DNA of 64,000 bases from Kordia sp965224175 (GCF_965224175.1 NZ_OZ245041.1:4154001-4218000), one strand, 5' to 3'; shown: positions 51,907 through 61,073, counted from the first letter of the stretch. Program-made: numbers and translations. Notes: generated by a model not told the origin, from the sequence alone.

Positions 51907-53031
51907 ATGGCTGGAATTTATATACACATCCCATTTTGTAAGCAAGCATGTCATTATTGCGATTTTCATTTTTCAACATCATTGGCTAAAAAAGATCGCG
52001 TATTAGATGCTTTGTGTAAAGAATTGCAATTGCGAAAAGATGAATTTGCAAATACAACTATTGAAACCATATATTTTGGAGGTGGAACACCAAGTTTATT
52101 AACGTTGTATGAAATACAGGAAATACTAACTGTAATCTCTGCAAATTATTCCGTTGTAAACAATCCTGAAATTACGCTTGAAGCAAATCCTGATGATTTA
52201 ACGGATGAAAAAATCAAAGAATTAGCAAAATCAAGGATCAATCGATTAAGTATTGGAGTTCAGTCGTTTTATGATGAACATTTATCATTAATGAACAGAG
52301 CGCACAACAGCACAGAAGCCAAAAAATGCTTGGAAACTGCGACTAAGTATTTTGATAATATTACAATCGACTTGATTTACGGTGTGCCAAATATGACCAT
52401 GGAGCAATGGAAAACAAATTTAGAAACTGTTTTTAACTTAGGTATCAATCATATATCAAGTTATGCACTTACTGTAGAACCGAAAACAGCACTAGAAAAA
52501 TTCATCCGACAAGGAAAGTATCCAACTATTTCTGAAGAAGCATCATTGGCACATTTTAACGAGTTAGTTTCAGCAACTGAAAAGCACGGTTTTGTGCATT
52601 ATGAAATTTCTAACTTTGGAAAACCAAATTACTTTTCCAAGCACAATACATCTTACTGGAAAGGAGCAAAATATATCGGAGTTGGACCAAGTGCACATTC
52701 TTTCAACACCAAGAGTAGAAGCTGGAATGTTTCAAACAATATACTTTACACAAAAAGTATAGAAGAAAATAAACTTCCGCTTACCATTGAAGAACTTTCT
52801 ATTGACGATCAGTATAACGAATATATAATGACAAGTTTGCGAACCATTTGGGGAATTTCTATGCATTACATCAAAGACAATTTCGGCGAAAGCTATTTAC
52901 AACATACACAGAAAATTGCTGAAAATCATCTACAAGAATATACGATTCAGCAAGACGCAAATACTATAAAAACTACGCAGAAAGGAAAATTTTTATGTGA
53001 TGGAATTGCAGCAGATTTCTTCAAAGTATAG
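51907..53031 (+). CDS. hemW: HemW-like radical SAM protein
   Basis: 374 aa. The radical SAM cluster is C11-x3-C15-x2-C18 (CKQACHYCDFHF), the first domain also has YFGGGTPSLL and TLEANPDDLT, and the HemW part follows (VQSFYDEHLSLMNRAHNS, DLIYGVPNMTMEQWKTNLET, HYEISNFGKPNYFSKHNTSY, WKGAKYIGVGPSAHSF). HemW is a heme chaperone with heme-binding and SAM activity, often mislabelled as HemN. The rest (EYIMTSLRTIWGIS) is complete. Confidence 0.92.
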   Translation: MAGIYIHIPFCKQACHYCDFHFSTSLAKKDRVLDALCKELQLRKDEFANTTIETIYFGGGTPSLLTLYEIQEILTVISANYSVVNNPEITLEANPDDLTDEKIKELAKSRINRLSIGVQSFYDEHLSLMNRAHNSTEAKKCLETATKYFDNITIDLIYGVPNMTMEQWKTNLETVFNLGINHISSYALTVEPKTALEKFIRQGKYPTISEEASLAHFNELVSATEKHGFVHYEISNFGKPNYFSKHNTSYWKGAKYIGVGPSAHSFNTKSRSWNVSNNILYTKSIEENKLPLTIEELSIDDQYNEYIMTSLRTIWGISMHYIKDNFGESYLQHTQKIAENHLQEYTIQQDANTIKTTQKGKFLCDGIAADFFKV

Positions 53032-53104
53032 TTCAAAAAAGAATTTAAAAACAATTTCTGTATTTCAGCCCGAACTTTGATAAATCAATTTGTATTTTTA
53101 CACT

Positions 53105-53854
53105 ATGATTTGCACCATACAACGTAAGACGACAAAATATCAAATAGATTTATCAAAACCATTGGACATTTCCATTCCACTGCGAGCTTCCAAAGACAAT
53201 GTAAATGCTTGGTATTTGGAAGAGCCACAAATTTCTCCTGTTCGTTCAGATGATTGGGTTGGAAGTATAAAAGAAGGTGGTGATGTTAACTTTAACAACA
53301 TTTATTTTAATCCGCATTCACACGGAACACATACAGAATGTGTTGGTCATATCACAGAAGAAGTACATTCTATCAATCAGCATTTGACACAATTTTTCTT
53401 TTATGCAGAATTGATTACGGTAGTTCCTGAAAAAAAAGGAGATGATTATGTAATTTCTAAAAAACAATTACAACATATCATTGGTAATAAAAAACGTGAA
53501 GCTATTGTTGTACGCACATTACCGAATTTTAATGAAAAGAAAAACAAGCAATATTCACATACAAATCCTCCATATTTAGAAGAAGATGCAGCAATATATC
53601 TTCGAGATAAAGGAATACAACATTTGCTAATAGATTTACCGAGTATTGATAAGGAAAAAGATGGTGGAGAATTGCGAGCGCATAATGCTTTTTGGAATAC
53701 TACTGGAGAAATTCGTATGAATGCTACTATTACGGAGTTTATTTATGTCGCAAATAATATTGAAGATGGAACTTATTTTGTAAACATTCAAATTGCACCT
53801 TTTGAAAATGATGCAACTCCAAGCAAACCAATCTTGTATAAAGTACAAAAGTAA
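53105..53854 (+). CDS. Cyclase family protein (kynurenine formamidase-like)
   Basis: Start placed at the ATG at 53105-53107, because the longer frame to 53090 starts with TTG and only adds five residues. 249 aa. FNPHSHGTHTECVGHI is the metal-binding HxGTHxD-like motif (here HSHGTHTE, Glu for Asp), followed by NPPYLEEDAAIYLRDKGIQH and LLIDLPSIDKEKDGGELRAH. The fold and a metal-dependent hydrolase activity are clear; the substrate is not. The Asp-to-Glu swap at the metal site is a point to check. Confidence 0.83.
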   Translation: MICTIQRKTTKYQIDLSKPLDISIPLRASKDNVNAWYLEEPQISPVRSDDWVGSIKEGGDVNFNNIYFNPHSHGTHTECVGHITEEVHSINQHLTQFFFYAELITVVPEKKGDDYVISKKQLQHIIGNKKREAIVVRTLPNFNEKKNKQYSHTNPPYLEEDAAIYLRDKGIQHLLIDLPSIDKEKDGGELRAHNAFWNTTGEIRMNATITEFIYVANNIEDGTYFVNIQIAPFENDATPSKPILYKVQK

Positions 53855-54247
53855 TTACTTGCCGCGCAGATTTTTTTGAATCTCTTTGCTGATTTGATCT
53901 AAGGTTGGAAAAGACTCTAATTTGTCACTAAAATCTTTGAGTTGTTCTTGGACGATACGCTTGATTTTGTTCTCTAAAATTTCATCAATTGATTTTCCAT
54001 AATCGGGAAGAGGTTCGCCAGAATTTTTAATATCTAAAATCATATCTCCTTGTCCCTTAATAAGCCAAACTGGATTTAATTCAGGATAGGTATCGAGAAT
54101 TCTCTCCAAAACATCACTTCCTATAGAAGCATTAGATTTCGATTGCTTACTTGTGTAGCCATTGCCTACTTTTATTGACATATCAAACGCACGCATGCTC
54201 ATATTTTTATGTTTGATGAATTCAATTATCCTGTCGATTATTTTCAT
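53855..54247 (-). CDS. XRE-like regulator, paralog 1
   Basis: 130 aa. N-terminal HTH-like part (MSMRAFDMSIKVGNGYTSKQ, ASIGSDVLERILDTYPELNP, VWLIKGQGDMI) resembles phage-repressor-like flavobacterial regulators, where the ELNPxWL segment ends the HTH. The C-terminal part (QEQLKDFSDKLESFPTLDQI, SKEIQKNLRGK) looks helical and may form a dimer. It is nearly the same protein as 54496-54888. Upstream, a -7-like TACTTTTG (54349-54342) and an ACTGACAGT element (54324-54332) occur. Confidence 0.78.
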   Translation of the reverse strand: MKIIDRIIEFIKHKNMSMRAFDMSIKVGNGYTSKQSKSNASIGSDVLERILDTYPELNPVWLIKGQGDMILDIKNSGEPLPDYGKSIDEILENKIKRIVQEQLKDFSDKLESFPTLDQISKEIQKNLRGK

Positions 54248-54323
54248 TTTGTATAGAAATTAAGTTATGAAAATTTTAATTTTCATAGAAAATAGTTTTA
54301 ATGTAAAATAAAACGTCACTTAA

Positions 54324-54349
54324 ACTGACAGTAAATCAGCACAAAAGTA
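54324..54349 (-). promoter_or_regulatory. Control region of XRE paralog 1
   Basis: A TACTTTTG -7 element on the minus strand (54349-54342) is followed by the 9-base palindrome ACTGACAGT (54324-54332). Paralog 2 has ACTGTCAGT at the same place relative to its -7, so this could be the operator the two regulators share. A TAGAAAATAGTTT block is also common to both (54285-54297, 54925-54937). Confidence 0.5.
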
Positions 54350-54495
54350 GCAACTCGTAAATATACATAATTTTCTTATATGTGTAGCGTTTTTTCTGAA
54401 AAGACAGGAATTGTATGCCGTTGATTCTCAATATTAATGAAAATCAATTGATTTTATAGAAATAAAAGTAGTTTTTGAAGTTGTTAAAAATGAAT

Positions 54496-54888
54496 TTATT
54501 CACCTTTTAAGTTTTTCTGAATTTCTTTACTGATTTCAGTTAATGTTGGAAAGTTTTCGATTTTGTCACTAAATGCTTTTAACTGACGTGCTACAATGCG
54601 TTCAATTTTATGTTCCAACAATTCATCAAAAGAATTTCCGTAATCAGGTGTTGGTTCTTCTACTTTTTCCAAATCAATGATCATGTCGCCACGTCCTGTT
54701 AATAACCACAACGGACTTAACTCTGGATAGGTGTCGATTATTCTCTCTAACACGTCGCTGCCGACAGAAGCACCAGATTTTGATTGCTTGCTAGTATAGC
54801 CATTTCCTACGCCTATTGAGATATCAAACGCGCGCATGCTCAAATTTTTGTGCTTTATGAAGAGGATTATTCTGTCGATTATTTTCAT
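54496..54888 (-). CDS. XRE-like regulator, paralog 2
   Basis: 130 aa, equal in length to paralog 1 and closely similar throughout: MSMRAFDIS is shared apart from one residue change, as are VGNGYTSKQSKS, GSDVLERI and DTYPELSPLWLL, with divergence mainly after residue 75. The two are an old tandem duplication. It has its own promoter-like TATATTTG element upstream (54992-54985) and the element ACTGTCAGT (54949-54957). Confidence 0.78.
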   Translation of the reverse strand: MKIIDRIILFIKHKNLSMRAFDISIGVGNGYTSKQSKSGASVGSDVLERIIDTYPELSPLWLLTGRGDMIIDLEKVEEPTPDYGNSFDELLEHKIERIVARQLKAFSDKIENFPTLTEISKEIQKNLKGE

Positions 54889-54948
54889 TATTTATTGAAA
54901 TTATTCTACATAAAATTTCTTTATATAGAAAATAGTTTGTAATATTAT

Positions 54949-54992
54949 ACTGTCAGTTCTATAACATGTGCCATAAAATCGACACAAATATA
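54949..54992 (-). promoter_or_regulatory. Control region of XRE paralog 2
   Basis: TATATTTG (54992-54985 on the minus strand) is an exact TAnnTTTG -7 element. ACTGTCAGT (54949-54957) lies downstream of it, as ACTGACAGT does upstream of paralog 1. Confidence 0.5.
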
Positions 54993-55026
54993 ACAATTTA
55001 GTAATTATATAAACTTAATAATACGT

Positions 55027-55287
55027 ATGATACGCAAGGAGCAACGTAAAAAACTTAAAGAAGTTTTAGGATATCACTACACAGAAGGCGTTCTGAAAAT
55101 CTTAAAAGAAAAGAAGATAACAAGTAGAAATGGTAAGCCTTACGGCTCTTCTATGATAAGAAATGTGTTTAATGGGCTTAATGAAAATGAAGAGATAGAA
55201 AATGCAATCATAGAATTATTTATACGTACACAAGAAGATATAAAAGAAACTGTCGAAGAAAGGAATCGTATATTAGGAATAACGTAA
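55027..55287 (+). CDS. Small conserved flavobacterial protein
   Basis: 86 aa, highly charged: KEQRKKLKEVLGYHYTEGVL, KILKEKKITSRNGKPYGSSM, IRNVFNGLNENEEIENAI. The YGSSMIRNVFNGLNENEEIE part is like a short HTH region that recurs in flavobacterial XRE-linked proteins, but I cannot assign a family. It is divergent from XRE paralog 2, with 138 bases between. It may be regulated by that protein. Confidence 0.6.
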   Translation: MIRKEQRKKLKEVLGYHYTEGVLKILKEKKITSRNGKPYGSSMIRNVFNGLNENEEIENAIIELFIRTQEDIKETVEERNRILGIT

Positions 55288-55392
55288 GTTCTTTTTGTCA
55301 TATTTTACTGTAAAACTATGTCCAAAAGTATCAATTGTTAAAATTAATGTACTTTTACAGACATCAGGAATGATTCTTGTAAATGTCAATAT

Positions 55393-56007
55393 ATGGATAT
55401 AGTTTTAGCAGTATTAATAGGTGGAGTTGTCGCATACTTTGTGTATGATTTTATCGGAAAAAAACAATCAGAAAAAAGAACAATTCGCCAATCACACTTA
55501 TTACTTGACAAGATTAAAAGTGTATGTAAATTGACAACTGTAGAAGGTGATTTTAGTGAAATTTATCATTATGAAGACAAATCTGCTCATTTTCTACGAA
55601 TGATTTCCAGTAAAAAACGAGCACTTATTGTTATAAAAGCTAAAGCCAGTGTAGGATATGATTTGAAAAAACTACGTTTGGAAGCTAACAAAGACAAAAA
55701 AGAAGTCCGTATCATTCACTTTCCACAACCAGAAATTTTGACAGTAGAAACCGATTTTACATATTACGATAAAAAAGATGGTTTATTGAATAAATTTGGC
55801 GCTGAAGATTTAACCAAATTAAACAAAGAAGCCAAGCAACACATTATTGACAAAGTACCGCAAAGTGGTTTGTTAGAATCCGCTCGAAAGGAAGCTTTAG
55901 ATGCAATTCTAGTGATTAAGAAAATTGTAGAAACAATTGGTTGGGAACTAGATTACTCAGAAATCACACTTCCAGAAGATGATATTACATATTTAAAAAA
56001 TGATTAG
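55393..56007 (+). CDS. DUF4230 protein
   Basis: 204 aa. One N-terminal membrane anchor (VLAVLIGGVVAYFVYDFIGK). The rest matches DUF4230: KSVCKLTTVEGDFSEIYHYE, ALIVIKAKASVGYDLKKLRL, VRIIHFPQPEILTVETDF and LLESARKEALDAILVIKKIV. The domain is found in many Bacteroidota and Firmicutes without a known biochemical role; an anchored membrane-face function is likely. Confidence 0.85.
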   Translation: MDIVLAVLIGGVVAYFVYDFIGKKQSEKRTIRQSHLLLDKIKSVCKLTTVEGDFSEIYHYEDKSAHFLRMISSKKRALIVIKAKASVGYDLKKLRLEANKDKKEVRIIHFPQPEILTVETDFTYYDKKDGLLNKFGAEDLTKLNKEAKQHIIDKVPQSGLLESARKEALDAILVIKKIVETIGWELDYSEITLPEDDITYLKND

Positions 56008-56197
56008 TTAGCATACTTGTTTTGAAGTTTCTAAAAATGAAAGCGTTGAGGTAATTGTTTTATTATCTACTAAGTTAGTAGGTATTTCTGCCTTTAAAAC
56101 GGTATTTCATCGATATTTTATACTTATTTAAAGAATTCATAACCTACTTTTTAGCATTCTTGGCGTATATTTGCAACAACCTAATAATAACAATAAA
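56008..56197 (+). promoter_or_regulatory. Region with promoter for the 45-aa gene
   Basis: TATATTTG at 56166-56173 is an exact TAnnTTTG -7 element, 25 bases upstream of the small gene at 56198. A weak T-rich -33 precedes it. The rest of this gap holds no gene I can support. Confidence 0.45.
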
Positions 56198-56335
56198 ATG
56201 TCACTAATTGATAAAGTAGTTTATTATCTAAATGATGTTCTTGTAAGTCTAGATATTGCGCCAGTTCAAAAAGTTGGTACAAAACATAAAAGCAAGGAAA
56301 AAGGGATGCGTAATAAATCTGATATTAACGCTTAA
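56198..56335 (+). CDS. Small 45-aa protein
   Basis: Reads MSLIDKVVYYLNDVLVSLD, then IAPVQKVGTKHKSKEKGMRN and KSDINA. One amphipathic N-terminal helix, basic tail. Unrecognised. Supported by a good -7 element 25 bases upstream and a complete ATG-to-TAA frame. Too short for family assignment. Confidence 0.4.
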   Translation: MSLIDKVVYYLNDVLVSLDIAPVQKVGTKHKSKEKGMRNKSDINA

Positions 56336-56404
56336 TTCCTCATTATTATATCATGTGCTAATGTATATGACAAGTTTTTTTTATCTTGTTTTCAAATTGA
56401 GTAT

Positions 56405-56776
56405 ATGAATATCGAATTGCTGCGAGAATACTGTATCTCCAAACCAGCTGTTACAGAAGAATTTCCCTTTGATCAAGATACTTTGGTATTTAAAGTATTA
56501 GGAAAAATGTTTGCTTTAACTTCTTTAAAAAAATGGGAAGAAGGAATTCCTTCAGTAAATTTGAAGTGTGATCCTGAAAAAGCTGAAGAATTACGTGAAA
56601 CTTACGAGAGTATCAAACCAGGATTTCACATGAGTAAAAAACATTGGAATACAATTGAATTATATCATGGTGAACTTTCAAATACATTCATTCAACAATT
56701 GATAGATGATTCATATCACTTGGTTATTAAGGGAATGACTAAAAAACAAAAAGCTGAATTGGAAAACTATCAGTAA
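56405..56776 (+). CDS. MmcQ/YjbR-family DNA-binding protein
   Basis: 123 aa. The CyaY-like fold is recognised by CISKPAVTEEFPFDQDTLVF, KVLGKMFALTSLKKW, SVNLKCDPEKAEELRETYES, GFHMSKKHWNTIELYHGELS and LIDDSYHLVIKGMTKKQK. These proteins are small, putative DNA-binding proteins with no known reaction. Not in an operon; the surrounding intergenic spaces exceed 60 bases. Confidence 0.88.
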   Translation: MNIELLREYCISKPAVTEEFPFDQDTLVFKVLGKMFALTSLKKWEEGIPSVNLKCDPEKAEELRETYESIKPGFHMSKKHWNTIELYHGELSNTFIQQLIDDSYHLVIKGMTKKQKAELENYQ

Positions 56777-57034
56777 TCATGTTGGAAATTTAATCAAAAG
56801 AGTATTCAAAAATTATTCTGCTAGTACACAACGTGTTTATAATTCTATATATTTAGTGACGCATTACTATAAAATGGCTTAATCCTACAAAAAAGCATGG
56901 TTTTTAAGAAACCATTAATCTATAATAAAAGGTCATTCAACCTAGTTAAAATTCTGTTTAATCGAAAGAAGCGCGGAATCTCACATATAATAGGGAAATT
57001 TACAAATTAATTAGATATACTATAAGTTAACCAT

Positions 57035-57448
57035 ATGATGGAAAATCTTTCGTTTTTATTTATCGAAGATGACGAGATTGAAGTATTGAAATTCAAAAAA
57101 TCCTTAAAAAAATTAGGATTTACGCATCGAATACTTGAAGCTAAGAATGGCGAGGAAGCACTGAACATCTTGCAAAAGAAAGAAGAGCTACCTAATGTCA
57201 TTCTATTGGATTTGAATATGCCAAAAATGAACGGACTCGAATTTTTGAAAGAACTCAAAGAAGATCCACATTTGCGTTACATTCCAGCGATTATAGTTAC
57301 AACTTCCAACAATCACCAAGACATGTTAGAAAGTTACAAGTTAGGAATTGCAGGTTACATCATAAAACCACTTCGTTACGAACATTACATTCAGAAAATT
57401 CAACGTGTTGTTGATTATTGGATGGTCAATGAAGTAATTAATTTCTAA
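57035..57448 (+). CDS. Single-domain response regulator
   Basis: 137 aa receiver with no output domain. D12/D13 (FIEDDEIE), phospho-acceptor D59 (ILLDLNMPKMNG), T/S (VTTSNNHQD) and K (YIIKPL) are complete. It probably relays to the histidine kinase cluster 150 bases downstream, as it lies immediately before it on the same strand. It may be a partner of the HPt protein. Confidence 0.87.
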   Translation: MMENLSFLFIEDDEIEVLKFKKSLKKLGFTHRILEAKNGEEALNILQKKEELPNVILLDLNMPKMNGLEFLKELKEDPHLRYIPAIIVTTSNNHQDMLESYKLGIAGYIIKPLRYEHYIQKIQRVVDYWMVNEVINF

Positions 57449-57594
57449 AAACTTCTAGTTAAACCTTTTTCTTTCTTACACTAAACAAAGCTTCAAAAGT
57501 GCAATTCATCGGTTAATTTTGTTTATTTACCGAAAATTATAGAGAATTTAGTATATTCCAAGCGCAAAACCCGAAGAAATCATATTTGCGTTCA

Positions 57595-59658
57595 ATGAAA
57601 GATAAGATTCAAGCCCTAGAACTAGCACTTCAGAACGAAAAAAAAGCACGCGAAAAAGCAGAAGAACTACTCCTAAGTCGTACTAGCGAATTATTGGAGT
57701 TAAGTGAAGCGCTAAAAGCGAAAGAGACTGAGTACAAAGTTTTCTTTGAAAACATACTCGACTCTTATATTGTCATGGATACCATGGGCAATGTTATCAA
57801 AATGAATGAAGCTGCTGTAAAGCTTTTTGGGTATGATATCAAGAACGAAGATTTTAATGTCGTTAATATTATCTACAGAGACGACTTCGAATATGCAATG
57901 AATTCTTTTGCAAAGTTGATAGAAGATGGTTCTTTTCAAAATTACGAAGCAAGAGTTTATACAAAAAACAAAGAAGTAAAATGGGTTCAGATAAACGCTA
58001 GCCTAATTTACAATGAAGAAGGAGTCATTATAGCTGCGCAAGGTATTGTGCGAGATATTACTATTGCCAAAGAAAATGAATTTGATTTTGAAGAACAAAG
58101 GGAACAATTAGAAGCTATTGTAGACAACTCTACCTTTGGAATTGTATTGGCACAAGATCGAAAAATCATCAAAACAAATAATGCATTTCAAAAGATAATG
58201 CAGTACAGTGAAGAAGAACTACTAGGAATTCCTGTTGAAGACCTTTCTTTTGAAGAAGCACATCAAGAATCGAGAAGATTGTACAATAAAATGGTTGAAG
58301 GTGATGTAAATCATTACAGTTTAAAAGAACGTTACAGAAAAAAGGACGGAACTTCATTTCAATCAAAAACAAGTGTGACAGGAGTTCGTGATCATACTGG
58401 AAAAATAAAATATCAATTAGCCTTTATAGAAGATGTTTCTGTGAAATATAAAAGACGTTTAATGTTAAATACTTTAAACAATTTGACACGTTCTTTTATT
58501 GGAAAACTAACTATTCATGATATTGCTTGGGAAATAGCAAATGTAACAGCTCACGATTTAGAATTTGAAGATTGTGTCGTGTATTTGGTGAACAAAAAAG
58601 AAAATATCTTAGAACAAATTGCAGGTTATGGAGCAACAGTAGATGAAAACAAAGAAATCATTGATAAGTTGTACATACCGTTTGGGAAAGGTATTGTTGG
58701 AGATGTAGCCATGACTGGAAAAGCAGAATTGATTCATGATACCACACAAGATCCTCGCTATGTAGTAGATGATAAACAACGTTTTTCTGAAATAACAGTA
58801 CCTATTATAATAGAAGGCGAAGTAGTAGGAGTTATCGATTCTGAAAATTCTGCAAAAAACTTTTTTACCAAAGAACATTTACGTCTCTTAAAAAATGTGG
58901 CGAATCTAGTATCTATTCAGTTAACAAATGCAGTCAACTTAGAACGTAGAATAGAAGCAGAAAGTCAAAACAAAGAACTCTTAGAAAATTTAAAACGTAG
59001 TAATAAAGAATTGCGTGATTTTGCTCATATAGTTTCACACGATTTAAAATCACCATTACGAAGCATCAATGCATTAATTTCTTGGTTTCAGGAAGACTAT
59101 GAAGATGTATTGGATGAAGATGCTATTGAAACATTTGACAAGCTAAATAATAAATTAGAACAAATGGACGCGCTTATTGATGGTATTTTACGCTATTCAA
59201 GTGTAAATGATAAAAATATCATTACAGTTCAGGAAGTAAGTGTACACGAAATATTGACCGAAATTCAAACCATTTTATACATTCCTGAACACATAAAATT
59301 TATCTTTCCAGAGAACCTTCCTAAAATAAATGCTGATAAAACCCGAATCAAACAATTATTCCAAAATTTAATTAGCAATGCAATCAATTATATAGACAAA
59401 GAAGAAGGGAAAGTAGAGGTGAAGTTCAAAGAACTAAAGCACTATTGGAAATTTTCAATTTCAGATAATGGTGTTGGAATTTCAGAAGCATATCACGATA
59501 AAATCTTTAAAATTTTTCAAACATTAGGCAAAAAAGGAAAGTCAACTGGAATAGGTTTGTCTATTGTGAAGAAAATTATTGAACTCTACAAAGGTGAAAT
59601 TTATTTAGAATCTGAAGAAGGAAAAGGAACAACATTCTTCTTTAAACTCAAAAAATAA
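57595..59658 (+). CDS. PAS-PAS-GAF hybrid sensor histidine kinase
   Basis: Start at the ATG 57595-57597; the frame also reaches a TTG at 57586. 687 aa. Order: an N-terminal coiled coil (residues 1-45), two PAS domains (about 45-160 and 165-285; FFENILDSYIVMDTMGNVIK and AIVDNSTFGIVLAQDRKI), GAF (about 300-450; FGKGIVGDVAMTGKAELIHD), HisKA with H482 (IVSHDLKSPLRSINAL) and HATPase (NLISNAINYIDKEEGK, ISDNGVGISE, GKKGKSTGIGLSIVKK, GKGTTFFFKL). No transmembrane segment, so a cytoplasmic sensor. The next gene is HPt after one base. Confidence 0.9.
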   Translation: MKDKIQALELALQNEKKAREKAEELLLSRTSELLELSEALKAKETEYKVFFENILDSYIVMDTMGNVIKMNEAAVKLFGYDIKNEDFNVVNIIYRDDFEYAMNSFAKLIEDGSFQNYEARVYTKNKEVKWVQINASLIYNEEGVIIAAQGIVRDITIAKENEFDFEEQREQLEAIVDNSTFGIVLAQDRKIIKTNNAFQKIMQYSEEELLGIPVEDLSFEEAHQESRRLYNKMVEGDVNHYSLKERYRKKDGTSFQSKTSVTGVRDHTGKIKYQLAFIEDVSVKYKRRLMLNTLNNLTRSFIGKLTIHDIAWEIANVTAHDLEFEDCVVYLVNKKENILEQIAGYGATVDENKEIIDKLYIPFGKGIVGDVAMTGKAELIHDTTQDPRYVVDDKQRFSEITVPIIIEGEVVGVIDSENSAKNFFTKEHLRLLKNVANLVSIQLTNAVNLERRIEAESQNKELLENLKRSNKELRDFAHIVSHDLKSPLRSINALISWFQEDYEDVLDEDAIETFDKLNNKLEQMDALIDGILRYSSVNDKNIITVQEVSVHEILTEIQTILYIPEHIKFIFPENLPKINADKTRIKQLFQNLISNAINYIDKEEGKVEVKFKELKHYWKFSISDNGVGISEAYHDKIFKIFQTLGKKGKSTGIGLSIVKKIIELYKGEIYLESEEGKGTTFFFKLKK

Positions 59659-59659
59659 C

Positions 59660-59983
59660 ATGCAGTTAGATACTCCAAACTTATCCTACATCAAAGAACT
59701 TGCTGACGGTGATGCCGATTTTGAAGCAAGCTTAATCGCGATCTTAAAAAAAGAGCTTCCAAAGGAAAAAGAAGCCTTTATTGAAAGCATACGCGAAAAA
59801 AACTATAAAAATTCGGCAGAGCATGTGCATAAAATTAAACATAAAATTAGTATTTTGGGACTTGAAAAAAGTTATGACTTTGCAATTGCCTTTGAAGAAG
59901 AATTAAAAAATGACGATCCCAAACGTTATGATACATTTCTTAGTATTTTGCAAAACATGGAAGAATTTTTAACGACAATTTAA
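59660..59983 (+). CDS. HPt phosphotransfer protein
   Basis: 107 aa four-helix bundle. SAEHVHKIKHKISILGLEKS has the phosphorylated histidine (H57) of the HPt family. It follows the histidine kinase by one base and precedes the LytTR regulator by 12 bases, forming a kinase-HPt-regulator relay. Confidence 0.85.
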   Translation: MQLDTPNLSYIKELADGDADFEASLIAILKKELPKEKEAFIESIREKNYKNSAEHVHKIKHKISILGLEKSYDFAIAFEEELKNDDPKRYDTFLSILQNMEEFLTTI

Positions 59984-59995
59984 GCCTACCTACTC

Positions 59996-60715
59996 ATGAA
60001 GTGTATAATTGTAGACGATGAAGCAGCAGCGAGAGCAATCACAAAACAGTTGTGTAAAAAGATTGAAACACTTACTATTGCAGAAGAATTTGAAAATGCT
60101 ATTGATGCCATAAAGTATTTAAACAGCAATAGTGTTGATCTTATCTTTTTAGATATTCACATGCCAACATTTTCTGGATTTGATTTTATTCAAACACTAA
60201 AAAATCCACCGTTAATCATTCTAACAACTTCAGATAGAAATTTTGCACTAGATGCTTTTGAGTATGATTGTGTCATTGATTATCTAGTAAAACCAATAAC
60301 TCCAGAACGTTTTGCTAAAGCTGTAGATCGTATCAAAGATAGAGGAGTAGCAACCAAACAAGAAGAAGAAACTACTACAAATCCTGAAGAGACAAGTACT
60401 GTTGGAAATGATTTATACGTTAATATTGATCGTCGTTTGGTGAAAATTAATGTGCCAGATATTTGCGTGATTGAAGCAAAAGGAGATTATATTAAAATAA
60501 AAGCTGAAGATAAAAACTACGTAGTACATTCTACTCTCAAAAAAATAGAAGAAAAACTTCCAAATCATTTATTTTTGAAAGTACACAGATCTTATATTAT
60601 CAACACAACTAAAATTGTAGATATTGAAGATAACAGTGTCTTAATAAAACAAGATGTAATTCCGGTAAGTAGAGCAAATCGAAAAGAGTTGATGCAACGC
60701 TTAAATTTACTTTAA
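59996..60715 (+). CDS. LytTR-type response regulator
   Basis: 239 aa. Receiver: D7/D8 (IIVDDEAAAR), phospho-acceptor D53 (LIFLDIHMPTFSG), T (ILTTSD), K (YLVKPI). LytTR DNA-binding domain: LYVNIDRRLVKINVPDICVI, EAKGDYIKIKAEDKNYVVHS, FLKVHRSYIINTTKIVDIED, PVSRANRKELMQRL. It is the output gene of the operon that starts at the kinase. Confidence 0.93.
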   Translation: MKCIIVDDEAAARAITKQLCKKIETLTIAEEFENAIDAIKYLNSNSVDLIFLDIHMPTFSGFDFIQTLKNPPLIILTTSDRNFALDAFEYDCVIDYLVKPITPERFAKAVDRIKDRGVATKQEEETTTNPEETSTVGNDLYVNIDRRLVKINVPDICVIEAKGDYIKIKAEDKNYVVHSTLKKIEEKLPNHLFLKVHRSYIINTTKIVDIEDNSVLIKQDVIPVSRANRKELMQRLNLL

Positions 60716-60848
60716 GTTTATAACATTCATCGAAACTTCTATAGCATTTCATCTAACCTATAGAACATTTAACATCAGTAATACAGGTTTTTAAATAGAA
60801 AATTCTTATTTTTTGGTCCCTTAAAACTCAAATTATATACAATTGGCT

Positions 60849-61073
60849 ATGAGATGGACAGGAAATAAAAGGTTCAAAGAAGTCATTACCGAAGATGGTT
60901 ATCACCTAAAAGCTGAGTACATTCATGAAAGCAAATATTGGTGGATTGTCTACAAAAATGGAGAAGTTCTTTACCGCGCTGTTACCGAAAGTGAATTTGC
61001 AAGCAGTCTTCAAATCGCACAAGCAAAAGCGCAGCAAAGAATGATTAAACATATAAAAAGTCTAACGACTTAA
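60849..61073 (+). CDS. Small conserved hypothetical protein
   Basis: 74 aa from the ATG at 60849-60851 (a TTG lies two codons before it). KRFKEVITEDGYHLKAEYIH, ESKYWWIVYKNGEVLYR, AVTESEFASSLQIAQAKAQQ, RMIKHI: a short beta-hairpin-rich protein with a C-terminal helix. I cannot assign a family. Its stop overlaps that of the convergent DUF4407 gene by four bases (61070-61073). Confidence 0.6.
   Translation: MRWTGNKRFKEVITEDGYHLKAEYIHESKYWWIVYKNGEVLYRAVTESEFASSLQIAQAKAQQRMIKHIKSLTT

Noticed and set aside
53855..55287. Prophage or integrated element around the XRE paralogs
   Set aside because: No integrase, structural or lysis genes; flanking genes are ordinary.
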